Program-made: the position numbers and the translations under genes
Source: Plantibacter sp. Leaf314
GTDB taxonomy: Bacteria > Actinomycetota > Actinomycetes > Actinomycetales > Microbacteriaceae
NCBI RefSeq assembly: GCF_001423185.1
Contig: NZ_LMOB01000001.1
Location: 1,409,889 to 1,473,888, forward strand
DNA length: 64,000 nucleotides
Reading direction: 5' to 3'
The notes under the pieces: model-generated
What the model saw: the letters and a program-made list of their open reading frames with translations, nothing else
Database searches by the model: none
Told to the model about the DNA's origin: nothing
Shown here: positions 29,112 to 38,571 of the stretch, in pieces
How the letters are laid out: each line of letters begins with the position of its first letter
Numbering within the stretch: position 1 is the first letter of the stretch

Positions 29112-29570
29112 ATGAGTTCTGCAGACGACCGCACCACCGACGGACCCGACGACGCCCACCAGATCCCGGACGGCGTCGACGACGCGACTGTGGAAGCGGT
29201 CGGCAAGGTGACCGAGGCCCTCGAGGTGGTGGAGCAGGCACGCGGCATGCTCTACGGCTTCCACCGCCTCACCGGCAAGGCGGACCTCGCGTTGGGCGAA
29301 GCTGCGGACGCGCTCCGCGACGCCGGGCACGCCGAGCTCGCCGATCGCATCGATCGTGAGCTCGTCGGGCGGAACGTCATCGACGGACGCTGGACGTTCC
29401 AGATCGTCGAGGACTACGACGGCAACTACTGGGAGCCGTTCCGCACGCTCGAAGCACACGTGCGCGACGAACTCGCCGGCGGGCGCCGCCACCTCGCGGA
29501 AGCCGCCATGAAGGAGGACCGCCGCACCCACGGCGCTCCACACCACGAGGCGACGCCACCCACCGTCTGA
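29112..29570 (+). CDS. Conserved actinobacterial protein of unknown function
   Basis: The 152-residue acidic soluble protein has a helical middle (VEAVGKVTEALEVVEQARGMLYGFHRLTGKADLALGEAADALRDAGH) and a striking core, ELVGRNVIDGRWTFQIVEDYDGNYWEPFRTLEAHVRDELAGGRRHLAEAAMKEDRRTHG. I recognise similar cores in other actinobacteria, including mycobacteria, without an assigned function. The ATG at 29112 is preferred over one at 29010, which would read through the repeat-flanking spacer. Confidence 0.75.
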   Translation: MSSADDRTTDGPDDAHQIPDGVDDATVEAVGKVTEALEVVEQARGMLYGFHRLTGKADLALGEAADALRDAGHAELADRIDRELVGRNVIDGRWTFQIVEDYDGNYWEPFRTLEAHVRDELAGGRRHLAEAAMKEDRRTHGAPHHEATPPTV

Positions 29571-29634
29571 CGCCAGCCCGGAGGCGCCGGCGGCCGTCCC
29601 AGGACAGCCCCGGCAAGCGGTTAGGCTCGATCCG

Positions 29635-30234
29635 ATGACCGACACACCTGTCTCCCGGACGAAGTTCTCCCGCCAGCTGGTGATCGTCGGAGCCGCCGAG
29701 TTCGCCGACGCCTACGGAGCCGACGCGCTCACGCTCGCCGCCCTGGCCCGACACCTGGACACCTCGGCGCCCGCGCTCCTCAAGCACGTGCGGAGCACCG
29801 AGGACCTCCGAGCCGCCGTCGCGTCCCTCGCACTGGCCCACCTCGCCAGCAGCATCGACATCGCGACGAGTGGCCTCGGCGGGACGCCGGCGCTCACCGC
29901 GCTGGCCGAGACCTACCGTCGCTTCGCCCTCGCCTACCCCGGCCGGTACACGCTCGCCTTCGCGACGACCGACGTCCGGACCCCCACCGGCGATCCCGCC
30001 GATCGGGAACTCGTCCTCCTCGTCGAACGGACCCTCGCCGGACGCGGGCTCGACAGCGTCGCGATGACCGACGCCGGCAGGATCGTCCGCGCGGCCCTCC
30101 ACGGCTTCGTGTCCCTCGAGCTCGTCGACGGCTTCACCCGGGGTGCCGAGCCCGGCGCGAGCTACGCTGTCCTCGTCGACCTCCTCGACCGTTCGTCCGC
30201 GCTCGGATCACGCCACCTCCAGGAGACGCCATGA
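29635..30234 (+). CDS. TetR/AcrR family transcriptional regulator
   Basis: The 199-residue protein has a TetR N-terminal helix-turn-helix (VIVGAAEFADAYGADALTLAALARHLDTSAPALLKHVRSTEDLRAAV, about residues 15-60). The C-terminal ligand domain has the WHG-like pattern RRFALAYPGRYTLAF and AALHGFVSLELVDGF. The effector is unknown. Its stop overlaps the ATG of the arsenate-reductase-like gene by 4 bases, so it probably controls that operon. Confidence 0.85.
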   Translation: MTDTPVSRTKFSRQLVIVGAAEFADAYGADALTLAALARHLDTSAPALLKHVRSTEDLRAAVASLALAHLASSIDIATSGLGGTPALTALAETYRRFALAYPGRYTLAFATTDVRTPTGDPADRELVLLVERTLAGRGLDSVAMTDAGRIVRAALHGFVSLELVDGFTRGAEPGASYAVLVDLLDRSSALGSRHLQETP

Positions 30235-30842
30235 CCATCGACCCGACCACCCCGACGACTCCGACCGTCCTCTTCGTCTGCGTGCACAACGCCGGACGCT
30301 CCCAGATGGCGGCCGGCTTCCTGGGCGCGCTCGCCGGCGACCGGGTCGAGGTGCTCTCGGCGGGCAGCGAACCCAAGGACCGCATCAACCAGGTCGCCGT
30401 CGAAGCGATGGCGGAACACGGTATCGACATCACGGCCGCCGTCCCACGCATCCTCACCACGGAAGCGGTGCGGGCGTCGGACGCGGTGATCACGATGGGC
30501 TGCGGTGACGCCTGCCCGATCTTCCCCGGCAAACGCTACGAGGACTGGGAACTCGAGGATCCGGCGGGGCAGGGCATCGACGCCGTCCGGCGCATCCGCG
30601 ACGACATCGAGGAACGCATCGCGGCCCTGTTCGTCGAACTGGTCCCCACCGAGACGTCCGAGTTCCCGACCTCGATCGGGTCGGTCGCCGGCAGGGCGCT
30701 GTCCGCTCACGGGTTCACCCGGTTCGAGCAACTCACCAGGGTCTCCCCCGCGGCGCTCGCCCACATCCACGGCGTGGGTCCTGCGGCCATCGACGTCCTG
30801 ACCGCAGCACTCGACGCCCGCTCGCTCGCCTTCGCCTCCTGA
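30231..30842 (+). CDS. Arsenate reductase-like (ArsC) protein fused to a helix-hairpin-helix domain
   Basis: The 203-residue protein begins with an ArsC/low-molecular-weight phosphatase fold. The P-loop VCVHNAGRSQM has nucleophile Cys17, and MGCGDACPIFPGKRYEDW carries Cys91 and Cys95. Mycothiol-dependent actinobacterial arsenate reductases share this shape and end near residue 135. Here about 60 residues follow, with a helix-hairpin-helix-like unit: GFTRFEQLTRVSPAALAHIHGVGPAAIDVLTAAL. Such units in other proteins bind DNA or RNA polymerase. The gene is translationally coupled to the TetR regulator. Arsenate reduction is plausible; the role of the tail is unknown. Confidence 0.82.
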   Translation: MTIDPTTPTTPTVLFVCVHNAGRSQMAAGFLGALAGDRVEVLSAGSEPKDRINQVAVEAMAEHGIDITAAVPRILTTEAVRASDAVITMGCGDACPIFPGKRYEDWELEDPAGQGIDAVRRIRDDIEERIAALFVELVPTETSEFPTSIGSVAGRALSAHGFTRFEQLTRVSPAALAHIHGVGPAAIDVLTAALDARSLAFAS

Positions 30843-30918
30843 GCGCGCTGGTCGGCAGGCGCCCGGCGCCGGCCCGCAACCCCATTGCTCAGCGCGACAC
30901 CCGTCGTATCGTGTTCGT

Positions 30919-31059
30919 ATGAGCAAGCACGCAGCGAAGGACGACCGCATCCCCGAGGACACCGAGACCACCGAGGACTCCATCGAGCAGGAGGTCGACG
31001 GTGAGGACACGTTCCTCCCCGTCGCCGAGCCGACCTCAGGCCCCGCCCCCGCACCGTAA
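30919..31059 (+). CDS. Small acidic hypothetical protein (46 residues)
   Basis: The frame reads MSKHAAKDDRIPEDTETTED followed by more Glu/Asp and a Pro-rich end. It has no hydrophobic segment and is probably disordered. There is no clear ribosome site (GTGTTCGT precedes the ATG). It is called because it fills a gap with strong third-position GC and a clean start and stop, but it remains doubtful. Confidence 0.5.
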   Translation: MSKHAAKDDRIPEDTETTEDSIEQEVDGEDTFLPVAEPTSGPAPAP

Positions 31060-31100
31060 CCCGAGGCACCGTCACCGGAGCCGCCGGGGGAACCTGCGGC

Positions 31101-31862
31101 TCAGGGGCGGACGAGCGCTCGGAGGTCTTCCAGGGACCCGTCGAAGACGTTCATGTCGATGAACTCCTCTTTGCCGACGTAACCGGCCAGGCGTTCCCGG
31201 CTGGTGTACTGCCAGAGGTCCCACGCCCTCCCGTCCGACAGGACCGGTGGCGTGACGACCGAGCGGATCCAGAGCGGGTTCCGCTCGTATGCACCCGCGA
31301 GGAACGCGTCGGAGTACCGCATGGTCGCGTAGATGATCGGCGGTTGCCCGTAGTGCTCCTCGAGTGCCGCGAGGAGTGGGTCGAGGACGGCCGCGACCCG
31401 CTCAGCACTCGGAGGCGTCCGGCAGTAGTCGGCGTAGCACTCGAGATCGATGGTGATCGGCAGCGCCCCTGCGGTGACGGGGACGGTGTCGAAGATGTTC
31501 TGCGCCTGCGTCTCGGCCGGGCTGTCGAAGCTCAGGAAGTGGTACGCCCCGACGAGCAGGCCGGTCTTCTCGGCCGCCCGCTGCGCGCCCGCCCAGTTCG
31601 CGGCGAACCGTTCGTCCTGATCGCCCGATCCCTCGGTCGCCTTCATGATCGCGAAGTCGATGCGCTGAGCCGCGAGGACATCCCAGTCGATCTCGCCCTG
31701 GTACGAGGAGACGTCGACCCCTCGCACCGCGTACGAGGCGGCCAGGATGGCGTTCGGCCGCACGAGCCCCATGGCGATGAGTGCCACGCAGACCACGCCG
31801 ATCGCGAGCGTGCCGGCCGCCCCGACGACGAGCGGCCACCAGCGTCTCCAGAATCGGTTCAT
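31101..31862 (-). CDS. Glycoside hydrolase family 25 lysozyme, membrane-anchored or secreted
   Basis: The 253-residue protein has an N-terminal transmembrane or signal helix (WPLVVGAAGTLAIGVVCVALIAMGL) and a GH25 domain. GH25 features are RGVDVSSYQGEIDWDVLAAQRIDFAIMKATEGSGDQDERF (catalytic region), LLVGAYHFLSF, PITIDLECYADY (the catalytic DxE) and WDLWQYTS. It should cleave muramyl bonds in peptidoglycan. The gene is monocistronic, downstream of the mod operon on the same strand. Confidence 0.9.
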   Translation of the reverse strand: MNRFWRRWWPLVVGAAGTLAIGVVCVALIAMGLVRPNAILAASYAVRGVDVSSYQGEIDWDVLAAQRIDFAIMKATEGSGDQDERFAANWAGAQRAAEKTGLLVGAYHFLSFDSPAETQAQNIFDTVPVTAGALPITIDLECYADYCRTPPSAERVAAVLDPLLAALEEHYGQPPIIYATMRYSDAFLAGAYERNPLWIRSVVTPPVLSDGRAWDLWQYTSRERLAGYVGKEEFIDMNVFDGSLEDLRALVRP

Positions 31863-31922
31863 CGACTCACTGTGTCACGTCTCGGCCGGTCACCTCGCCG
31901 TCGTGCCCCGGCGCATGATGGC

Positions 31923-33005
31923 TCACCGCGGATACAGGACGGCGGCCTGCGGGTCGACGACGAGGTCCACGGGATCACCGGTGGACCACCCGGCCGAGGC
32001 GAGCGTCGGCACCGTGACGTCGGCCGCGAGGAGTTCCGTGCGGATCCGGACGACGTCACCGCGCGGTTCGAGGTCGGTGATCACCGCACGGACGGCGCCG
32101 CCACCGGGAGCCTCGTCGGCGTCGAACACCTCCACCCGCGACGGGCGGAACGCGCAGGCGACGGCGGCCCCGAGCGGCATGGGCTCCCCCTCGACGACCG
32201 GGCCGACCGCGACCTCCGTCCCGTCGACCAGCCGGAGCCCGCTCCGCGTCCGCACGCCCGTCACGAGGTTCAGGCCGGCGAGGTCGGCGGTGAACGCACT
32301 CCGCGGCCGCTCCAACACCTCCGACGTCGGCCCCTGCTCGACGATGTGCCCGGCGTCGAGCACGACGACCCGATCGGCGAGGGTGTACGCGTCCAGCACC
32401 TCGTGGGTCACGAGGAGGGTCGTGCGTCCGCGCAACTGTTCGCGGAGCATGCGACGCAGCTGCGGGGCGACCGAGGCGTCGAGCGCGGCCATCGGTTCGT
32501 CGAGGAGGAGCAGGGCGGGATCCGGCGCGAGCGCCCGGGCGAGCGCCACCCGTTGCGCCTGACCGCCGGACAGCTCGGCGGGCCGGCGGTCCTCGAGGTG
32601 GGACGCCTCCACCGAGGCCAACCGCCTCCTGGCGATGTCGCGCGCCTCGTCGCGCGACATCCCGGCGACGAGCGGCCCGTAGGCGACGTTGTCGAGCACG
32701 GACCGGTGCGGGAAGAGGAGCGCCTCCTGCGCGAGCAGTGAGACACCTCGCCGGTGGGGCGGGAGCCAGCGCTCTCGCCCGGCCTCACCCACCCGGAACA
32801 GTTCACGACCGCCGAGCGTCGCCAGCCCCGTGTCCGGCCGCAGGAGACCCGCGAGGAGGGCGAGCAACGTGGACTTGCCGGCTCCGTTCGGTCCGAGCAC
32901 GGCGACGGTCTCACCGGGGGCGAGCTCGACGGCGACGTCCCAATCGCGGGCGCGCACGGTCGCCCGCAGGCTGAGCGGCGAACCGCCACGCTCCGCCGGG
33001 ATCAT
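31923..33005 (-). CDS. modC: Molybdate ABC transporter ATP-binding protein
   Basis: The 360-residue ATPase powers molybdate uptake. Walker A is [16 protein letters not shown], the signature is [15 protein letters not shown], and Walker B is [12 protein letters not shown]. The C-terminal part (about 270-360) is a TOBE/Mop-like domain ([41 protein letters not shown]). The ATG overlaps the modB stop (ATGA). Confidence 0.92.
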   Translation of the reverse strand: MIPAERGGSPLSLRATVRARDWDVAVELAPGETVAVLGPNGAGKSTLLALLAGLLRPDTGLATLGGRELFRVGEAGRERWLPPHRRGVSLLAQEALLFPHRSVLDNVAYGPLVAGMSRDEARDIARRRLASVEASHLEDRRPAELSGGQAQRVALARALAPDPALLLLDEPMAALDASVAPQLRRMLREQLRGRTTLLVTHEVLDAYTLADRVVVLDAGHIVEQGPTSEVLERPRSAFTADLAGLNLVTGVRTRSGLRLVDGTEVAVGPVVEGEPMPLGAAVACAFRPSRVEVFDADEAPGGGAVRAVITDLEPRGDVVRIRTELLAADVTVPTLASAGWSTGDPVDLVVDPQAAVLYPR

Positions 33006-33844
33006 CGATCGGCTCCGACGACGGGTCGCGGAGACGGTCGCCGCCCACGGGCCGGACGTCGCGTCACCGCTCCACGGGCACCGGCGACCCCGACGACGAG
33101 GACGGCCACCACGACGAGGACGAGCGACAGGGCGACCGCGGCGTCCGGATCGGTCTCGCGCTGCAGGTAGATCTCGAGCGGGAGCGTGCGGGTCACGCCC
33201 TGCAGACTCCCCGCGAAGGTGAGCGTGGCGCCGAATTCGCCGAGCGCACGCGCGAACGAGAGGATGGCGCCCGAGACGATGGCGGGCGCGAGGAGCGGCA
33301 GCGTGACCGTCCGGAAGACCGTGGTCGGCCGCGCACCGAGCGTCGCCGCGACCGCCTCGTAGCGGGCGCCGCTCGTGCGGATCGCACCCTCGAGACTCAG
33401 CACGAGGAACGGGAGCGCGACGAAGGTCTGGGCGAGGACCACGGCGGTCGTCGAGAACGCGATGCTGAGCCCCGCGTCGGCGAGCGCCGGGCCGAGCAGA
33501 CCGAGCCGACCGAAGGTGTAGAGCAGGGCGATGCCGCCGACGACCGGGGGAAGCACGAGCGGGAGGAGGACGAGCGACCGCAGGAGCCGCTGGCCCGGGA
33601 ACCGCGTGCGGGCGAGGACGAGCGCGAGCGGCACGCCGAACAGGACGCAGAGTGCCGTCGCGATGAGCGAGGTCCGCAGACTCAGGCCGAGCGCCGCGAC
33701 CGAGGACTCCGAGGTCACGAGGGCGCCGAAGTCCGCCCAGTCGACCCGCAGCACGATCGCGACGAGCGGGAGCAGCACGAACGCCGCTCCGACCGCCGCG
33801 ATGACGACAACCCAGCGGGGCACCCCCAAGCCCTGGTTCCTCAT
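33002..33844 (-). CDS. modB: Molybdate ABC transporter permease
   Basis: The 280-residue membrane protein has five or six transmembrane helices and the permease coupling loop [47 protein letters not shown]. It forms the membrane channel of ModABC. The start at 33844 lies 4 bases after the modA stop; an upstream in-frame start inside modA gives no signal-like sequence and was rejected. Confidence 0.92.
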   Translation of the reverse strand: MRNQGLGVPRWVVVIAAVGAAFVLLPLVAIVLRVDWADFGALVTSESSVAALGLSLRTSLIATALCVLFGVPLALVLARTRFPGQRLLRSLVLLPLVLPPVVGGIALLYTFGRLGLLGPALADAGLSIAFSTTAVVLAQTFVALPFLVLSLEGAIRTSGARYEAVAATLGARPTTVFRTVTLPLLAPAIVSGAILSFARALGEFGATLTFAGSLQGVTRTLPLEIYLQRETDPDAAVALSLVLVVVAVLVVGVAGARGAVTRRPARGRRPSPRPVVGADR

Positions 33845-33848
33845 GCGG

Positions 33849-34664
33849 TCACGGCGCGCCGAAGCCGGCGTCGGCGAGCACACGCTGCCCGTCGGCGCTC
33901 ACGACGAAGGCGGCGAAGGCTGCGGCGAGCGCGGGGTTCGCGCTGCCGGCGAGCGGCGCGATCGGATAGGTGTTGACGGCCTTCGAGGACTCGTCGAAGG
34001 CGATGCCGCGCACCGCGTCGCCGGCCGCGATGACGTCGGTCACGTAGACCAACCCGGCGTCGGCCTCCCCCGAGGTCACCTTGCCGAGGACGTCGGTGAC
34101 CGACGACTCCTCACTGACCGGGCTCAGCGCGACACCCGTGGCCTCCTCGACGGCTACGGTGGCCGCGCCGCACGGCACCTGCGGCGCGCACACGACCGTC
34201 TTGACGCCGGGGCGGGCGAGGTCGGCGAAGGTCTGCACGTCGGCGGGGTTCGTCGGCGGGACGGCGATCTGCAGGACGTTGGTGGCGAAGTCGACCGGGT
34301 CGCCCTCGACGAGGTCGGCGTCGACCAGCTTCGACATGTTCTTCTCGTCCGCCGAGGCGAACACGTCGCCGGGGGCACCGTTCGTGAGTTGCGTGACGAG
34401 GTCGGACGATCCGGCGAAGGTGAGCTCGACGCTCGTGCCGGGGTGCGCCTGCTCGAAGTCCGCCGCGAGCGTCGTGAAGGTCGTCTTGAGGGACGCCGCG
34501 GCGTACACCGTGATGGAGCCGCTGAGCTCGTCCGCCGTAGCTGAGCCGCTCGGTGTCGGCGCCGTCGCTGGCGCAGCGCAGGCGGATGCGGTGAGCAGGA
34601 TCCCGATGCCGAGGGCCACGGCGCTGAGCAGTCGGGTGGAGCGACGGGGTGCGGTGCGGTTCAT
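33849..34664 (-). CDS. modA: Molybdate-binding lipoprotein
   Basis: The 271-residue protein has a lipoprotein signal ([13 protein letters not shown], Cys lipidated). It belongs to the ModA family of periplasmic-type binding proteins: [60 protein letters not shown]. The later segment [14 protein letters not shown] also fits. It captures molybdate or tungstate outside the membrane. Its ATG overlaps the stop of the HTH-TOBE regulator. Confidence 0.93.
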   Translation of the reverse strand: MNRTAPRRSTRLLSAVALGIGILLTASACAAPATAPTPSGSATADELSGSITVYAAASLKTTFTTLAADFEQAHPGTSVELTFAGSSDLVTQLTNGAPGDVFASADEKNMSKLVDADLVEGDPVDFATNVLQIAVPPTNPADVQTFADLARPGVKTVVCAPQVPCGAATVAVEEATGVALSPVSEESSVTDVLGKVTSGEADAGLVYVTDVIAAGDAVRGIAFDESSKAVNTYPIAPLAGSANPALAAAFAAFVVSADGQRVLADAGFGAP

Positions 34665-35065
34665 GCCTGCGCCTTCGGGGTCTCGATGAGGACCGTCGTG
34701 GCTTTCACGACGGCGATGGCTGTGGAGCCGAGTTCGAGGCCGAGTTCGCGCACGGCCTCACTGCTCATGAGCGACACGACGCGGTGCGGTCCGCACTGCA
34801 GTTCCACCTGCGCCATGACCGTGTCCATCGTGATGTCCGTGACGATGCCGACGAAGCGGTTCCGTGCGGAGCGTCCGATCTCCGAGGGGTCGACGGGGAG
34901 GACGGCGTTCTGTCGGGCCAGCCGCGCGAGCGACAGCCCGTCGACGACCGCACGGCCGGCGTCGTCCTTCGCGCTCACGAGCGCGCCCTGGTCGATCCAG
35001 CGGCGGACGGTGTCGTCGCTGACCCCGAGGAACAGGGCGGCGTCCCGGATACGGATCTGCGGCAT
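34661..35065 (-). CDS. HTH-TOBE molybdate-responsive regulator (molbindin-type)
   Basis: The 134-residue protein joins an N-terminal MerR/excisionase-like helix-turn-helix (IRIRDAALFLGVSDDTVRRWIDQGALVSA) to a C-terminal Mop/TOBE domain (SARNRFVGIVTDITMDTVMAQVELQCGPHRVVSLMSSEAVRELGLELGSTAIAVVKATTVLI). Mop domains bind molybdate. It is the first gene of the mod operon and overlaps modA by 4 bases, so it probably senses cytoplasmic molybdate and controls its own operon (inference). Confidence 0.88.
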   Translation of the reverse strand: MPQIRIRDAALFLGVSDDTVRRWIDQGALVSAKDDAGRAVVDGLSLARLARQNAVLPVDPSEIGRSARNRFVGIVTDITMDTVMAQVELQCGPHRVVSLMSSEAVRELGLELGSTAIAVVKATTVLIETPKAQA

Positions 35066-35190
35066 GGAGTCAGGCTAGTGCACGCATGCGCGCCTGATCG
35101 CCCTAGTCTCGTCCGCATCCGCGTTCCCGGCCGCCCGTCGAGTACCGACACGGAGACCCTCCGCGACGACGACCGCTCCGAAGCACCCGC

Positions 35191-35838
35191 ATGAGATCAC
35201 GACTGCTCGCCGCCGCCGCGGTGCTCGCCCTGGCCGCCGGGCTCACCGGATGCGCCCAGTCCGACGACGACGGCCCGGTTGTCGCCTTCTACGGAGACTC
35301 CTACACGCTCGGCACCGGCGCGAGCGACCCGGCGAACCGGTGGTCGACGGTGATCAGCGAAGAACGAGGATGGCGCGAGTTCAACCCGAGCGTGAACGGC
35401 CTCGGCTTCATCAACCACCGTGATCGCTTCGGTGACGACAGCGGCGATCTGCCCTCGCTCATCATCGCCGAACGCCCCGAGATCGTCTTCGTGACGATGG
35501 GGCTCAACGACGCCTTCAGCTTCGACCGGTCGGCCGATCGGATCCACGAGCAGATCGGCTCCGACCTGCACCGCTTGCGCGACGCACTCCCGGACGCGCG
35601 CTTCATCGTCGTCGAGCCCTTCTGGTACACGGACGAGCGCCCGGCGGCGGTCGAGACGATCATCGACTGGGTGGCCGAGGCCGCCGACGAGATCGACGCG
35701 GACACCGTTCCCGGAGCGTCGCACTGGATCGAGGGGCACCCGGAGTGGATGGCCGCAGACGGACTCCACCCGAACGACGACGGCTACGCCGAGATGGCGC
35801 GCCGCATGGACGCGGAACTCGAACGCCTCGGCCTCTGA
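35191..35838 (+). CDS. SGNH/GDSL hydrolase lipoprotein
   Basis: The 215-residue protein has a lipobox (VLALAAGLTGCAQ). Its SGNH hydrolase blocks are AFYGDSYTLGTGA (block I, nucleophile Ser of GDSY), VNGLGFIN (block II), VTMGLNDAF (block III, GxND) and DGLHPNDDGY (block V, DxxH). It is probably a surface esterase or lipase acting on glycan acetyl groups or lipids; the substrate is unknown. It is divergent from the mod operon. Confidence 0.88.
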   Translation: MRSRLLAAAAVLALAAGLTGCAQSDDDGPVVAFYGDSYTLGTGASDPANRWSTVISEERGWREFNPSVNGLGFINHRDRFGDDSGDLPSLIIAERPEIVFVTMGLNDAFSFDRSADRIHEQIGSDLHRLRDALPDARFIVVEPFWYTDERPAAVETIIDWVAEAADEIDADTVPGASHWIEGHPEWMAADGLHPNDDGYAEMARRMDAELERLGL

Positions 35839-35865
35839 GGCGTCGCCCCCGAGCGGAACCGCCGC

Positions 35866-37182
35866 TCAGCCCAGGCGGATTCCGCGGTCCGCCATGAACG
35901 GCACCGCGTCGACGCGGGAGCCGCCGATCCTGACCTCGAAGTGGACGTGGCAGCCGCTGGAGGCACCCGTCGATCCGACCAGGGAGATGTTCTGCCCCGC
36001 GGACACCGACTGGCCTTCGCCGACGAGGATGCTGCTGTTGTGCGCGTAGCCGGTCATGACCCCGCCGCCGTGGTCGATGAGGACCCAGTTGCCGTAGGTC
36101 CCGAGCCACCCCGCGTAGACCACCTGGCCGGCGCTGGCGGCGTAGACCGCGCGACCGCACCCGGCTCCGATGTCGGTCCCGGAGTGGAACGCGTTGACGC
36201 CCGGCACGGGTCGCCCCGGTCGTGGTCCGTAGTTGTCGGTGATCCTGCCGGAGATCGGCAGCGCCCAGCCCTGACCGCCGACCGCACCTGAACTGGCACC
36301 GCCACCGCCGCCACCACCGCCGCCGCCACCGGCGTTCGCTGCGGCGTTCGCGGCGGCTTCGGCCGCAACCCTCGCCGCTTCGGCTGCCGCGGCGGCCGCA
36401 GCTGCAGCAGCCGCTGCCGCCGCGCGCACTTCCTCGCCCTTGCGGTAGTCGGCTTCCGTGGCCGCGCGGTTCTCCTTGAGGACGATGAGCTGGGCCTCGA
36501 GCGTGGCGAGGTACTCCTGCTGATCGGCCACGGCGGTCTCGGCGTCCGCTCGGGCCGCGACCGCGTCACCGAGGGCGGTCTCGGCCGCCGCCGCGAGGTC
36601 GCCGAGCGCGGCTTCGGCGATGGTGGCCTGCTCGGTGAGGAGGGAGGCCGTGTTCGCGTCCGTCTTCGCGCGGTCGTAGGTGCCGTCCGTCGACTCACTG
36701 AGCTTGGAGATCGTGCTCAGTCGGCCGAGGAGCGCCTCGGGTTCGTCGCCGTCCAGGAACGCCGCGGTCGAGAGGTCCACGTTCCCGGACCGCAGCCACG
36801 CGGCGACGAGCGCACCCGCCTGCCGCTTGGAGGTCTCGGCGACGGTCGTCGCGGCGACGGCCTGCTCGCGGAGCGACACGGCACGGTAGCTGGCCTCGTC
36901 GACGGCGAGCTGCGCCGCCTCGTACTCGTCCGCGCGCAGCACCGCTTCCGCCTCGGCGAGCACCGCGGCGTTCTTGAGCTCCTGGACCAGGCCTTCGATC
37001 TGGACGATGGTCGACTGCTTCGACGTCTCGCTCGACCGTGCCGCCTCGACGTCCTCCCAGCTGGGGTACTCCGCAGCAGCGGCCGGTTGTGCGAGTCCCA
37101 GTGAGAGGACGATGACTCCGGCCAGGGTCGCGGCGATGGATGCGCGACGGCGCGCGGGACGGAGGCGTGGCATGGTGCCCAT
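35866..37182 (-). CDS. Secreted coiled-coil M23 peptidase-family murein hydrolase (second copy)
   Basis: The 438-residue paralogue of the 24.7-kb protein has a signal peptide (IAATLAGVIVLSLGLAQPAAAA). A coiled coil starts AEYPSWEDVEAARSSETSKQ and ends in an Ala-rich run (about 258-290) and an eleven-Gly linker. The M23 domain has NAFHSGTDIGAGCGRAVYAA, YGNWVLIDHGGGVMTGYAH and CHVHFEVRIGGS, so the zinc ligands are complete. An in-frame ATG three codons on (MPRLRPARRR) is an alternative start. Unlike its two paralogues, it has no GTCACA direct repeat upstream. It is downstream of coaBC on the same strand. Confidence 0.9.
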   Translation of the reverse strand: MGTMPRLRPARRRASIAATLAGVIVLSLGLAQPAAAAEYPSWEDVEAARSSETSKQSTIVQIEGLVQELKNAAVLAEAEAVLRADEYEAAQLAVDEASYRAVSLREQAVAATTVAETSKRQAGALVAAWLRSGNVDLSTAAFLDGDEPEALLGRLSTISKLSESTDGTYDRAKTDANTASLLTEQATIAEAALGDLAAAAETALGDAVAARADAETAVADQQEYLATLEAQLIVLKENRAATEADYRKGEEVRAAAAAAAAAAAAAAEAARVAAEAAANAAANAGGGGGGGGGGGASSGAVGGQGWALPISGRITDNYGPRPGRPVPGVNAFHSGTDIGAGCGRAVYAASAGQVVYAGWLGTYGNWVLIDHGGGVMTGYAHNSSILVGEGQSVSAGQNISLVGSTGASSGCHVHFEVRIGGSRVDAVPFMADRGIRLG

Positions 37183-37238
37183 CGTGCCAGTGGCGAGCCC
37201 CGTTCGGGGGGAGGCTCGCCCATGGGGGTGCGGCGGGC

Positions 37239-38492
37239 TCAGCGGCGGGCGAGCACGAGGTCGAGCAGGCGGTCGGCGACGGCGCGCTTCGAGCCGGACG
37301 CCTCACCGACGAGCTCGCCCTCCCGGTCGATCACGAGGACCTCATTGTCGGGTGTGCCGAAGCCGTCCGTCCAACCGACGCGGTTGAGGACGAGGAGGTC
37401 GGCTCCCTTTCGGGCGATCTTCGACCGGCCGAGGGCGAGGAGCTCGTCGCGGTCGGATGCGGTCTCGGCTGCGAAGCCGACGATGAGGCGGCCCGACACG
37501 GCTGCCTCGGCGAGCCCCGCCAGGACGTCGGGGTTGCGCACGAGTCGCAGGATCAGTTCGTCGCCGGTGTCGTCCTTCTTGATCTTGCGCTCGGCGATCT
37601 CGGCGGCCCGGTAGTCGGCGACGGCCGCCGCCATCACCACGACGCTCGCCTCCTTCGCCGCTTCGTCCATCGCGGTGGCGAGTTCCGCCGCGGTCCCGAC
37701 GGGGACGACCCTGAGTCCCACGACACCGGCAGCCTCGGCCGCGACGTCCGCGTCGAGGTGCGCCGCGACGAGCACGACCTCGGCGCCGCGGGCGACGGCC
37801 GCCTGCGCGACGGCCAATCCCTGCCGGCCGCTCGAGCGGTTGCCGAGGAAGCGCACCGGGTCGAGCGGTTCGCGCGTGCCACCCGCGGAGACGACGACGC
37901 GATCGCCGCGCAGGTCGCCGGCCGAGTCGCGGCCCTGCAGGAGCGCGAGTCCCGCCGCAACGATGTCCTCCGGCTCGCTCATCCGCCCCGGTCCCTCGTC
38001 GCCGCCGGTGAGTGCGCCGGTCTCCGGTCCGATGCAGGCGACGCCGCGCGAGCGCAGGAGGGCGACGTTCGCCGTCGTGGCCGGGTGCTGCCACATCTCG
38101 GTGTGCATCGCCGGGGCGAGAAGCACGGGTGCACGACTGGCGAGGATGGTGGTGCCGAGGAGGTCGTCGGACAACCCGGCCGCGAGCTTCGCCAGGGTGT
38201 TGGCCGTCGTGGGAGCGACGACGAGGAGGTCCGCCCGCTGCCCGAGGGCGACGTGCCTGACCTCGGCGACGCCGTCGTACAGCGAGGTGGTGACCGGGTT
38301 CCGGCTGATCGCCTCGAGGGTGGGCAGCCCGACGAACCGCAGGGCGCTCTCGGTCGGGACCACGTGGACGTCGTGCCCGGCACGCACGAAGCCGCGCACC
38401 ACGCCGACCGCCTTGTAGGCCGCGATCCCACCCGTGATGCCGACGACGACGGTGCGACGGTGCGCCCCGAGTGCTGCGTCCTGCGTGGTCAT
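37239..38492 (-). CDS. coaBC: Bifunctional phosphopantothenoylcysteine decarboxylase/phosphopantothenate-cysteine ligase
   Basis: The 417-residue enzyme carries out two steps of coenzyme A synthesis. The N-terminal flavin CoaC half has VVVGITGGIAAYKAVGVVRGF, PTTANTLAKLAAGLSDDLL and the decarboxylase PAMHTEMW (PxMNxxMW-type, with His in place of Asn). The C-terminal CoaB half has VVVSAGGTREPLDPVRFLGNRSSGRQG and KIKK. The His in PAMHTEMW is usual for actinobacterial CoaBC. The length is normal. Confidence 0.96.
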   Translation of the reverse strand: MTTQDAALGAHRRTVVVGITGGIAAYKAVGVVRGFVRAGHDVHVVPTESALRFVGLPTLEAISRNPVTTSLYDGVAEVRHVALGQRADLLVVAPTTANTLAKLAAGLSDDLLGTTILASRAPVLLAPAMHTEMWQHPATTANVALLRSRGVACIGPETGALTGGDEGPGRMSEPEDIVAAGLALLQGRDSAGDLRGDRVVVSAGGTREPLDPVRFLGNRSSGRQGLAVAQAAVARGAEVVLVAAHLDADVAAEAAGVVGLRVVPVGTAAELATAMDEAAKEASVVVMAAAVADYRAAEIAERKIKKDDTGDELILRLVRNPDVLAGLAEAAVSGRLIVGFAAETASDRDELLALGRSKIARKGADLLVLNRVGWTDGFGTPDNEVLVIDREGELVGEASGSKRAVADRLLDLVLARR

Positions 38493-38571
38493 CTCGTCTC
38501 CTCGCCACCGGCGCTCCGGCGCGCGGTCCTCGTCTAGTCTGTCCTAGTCCGGCCGGCCGAGGAGGAACCCC

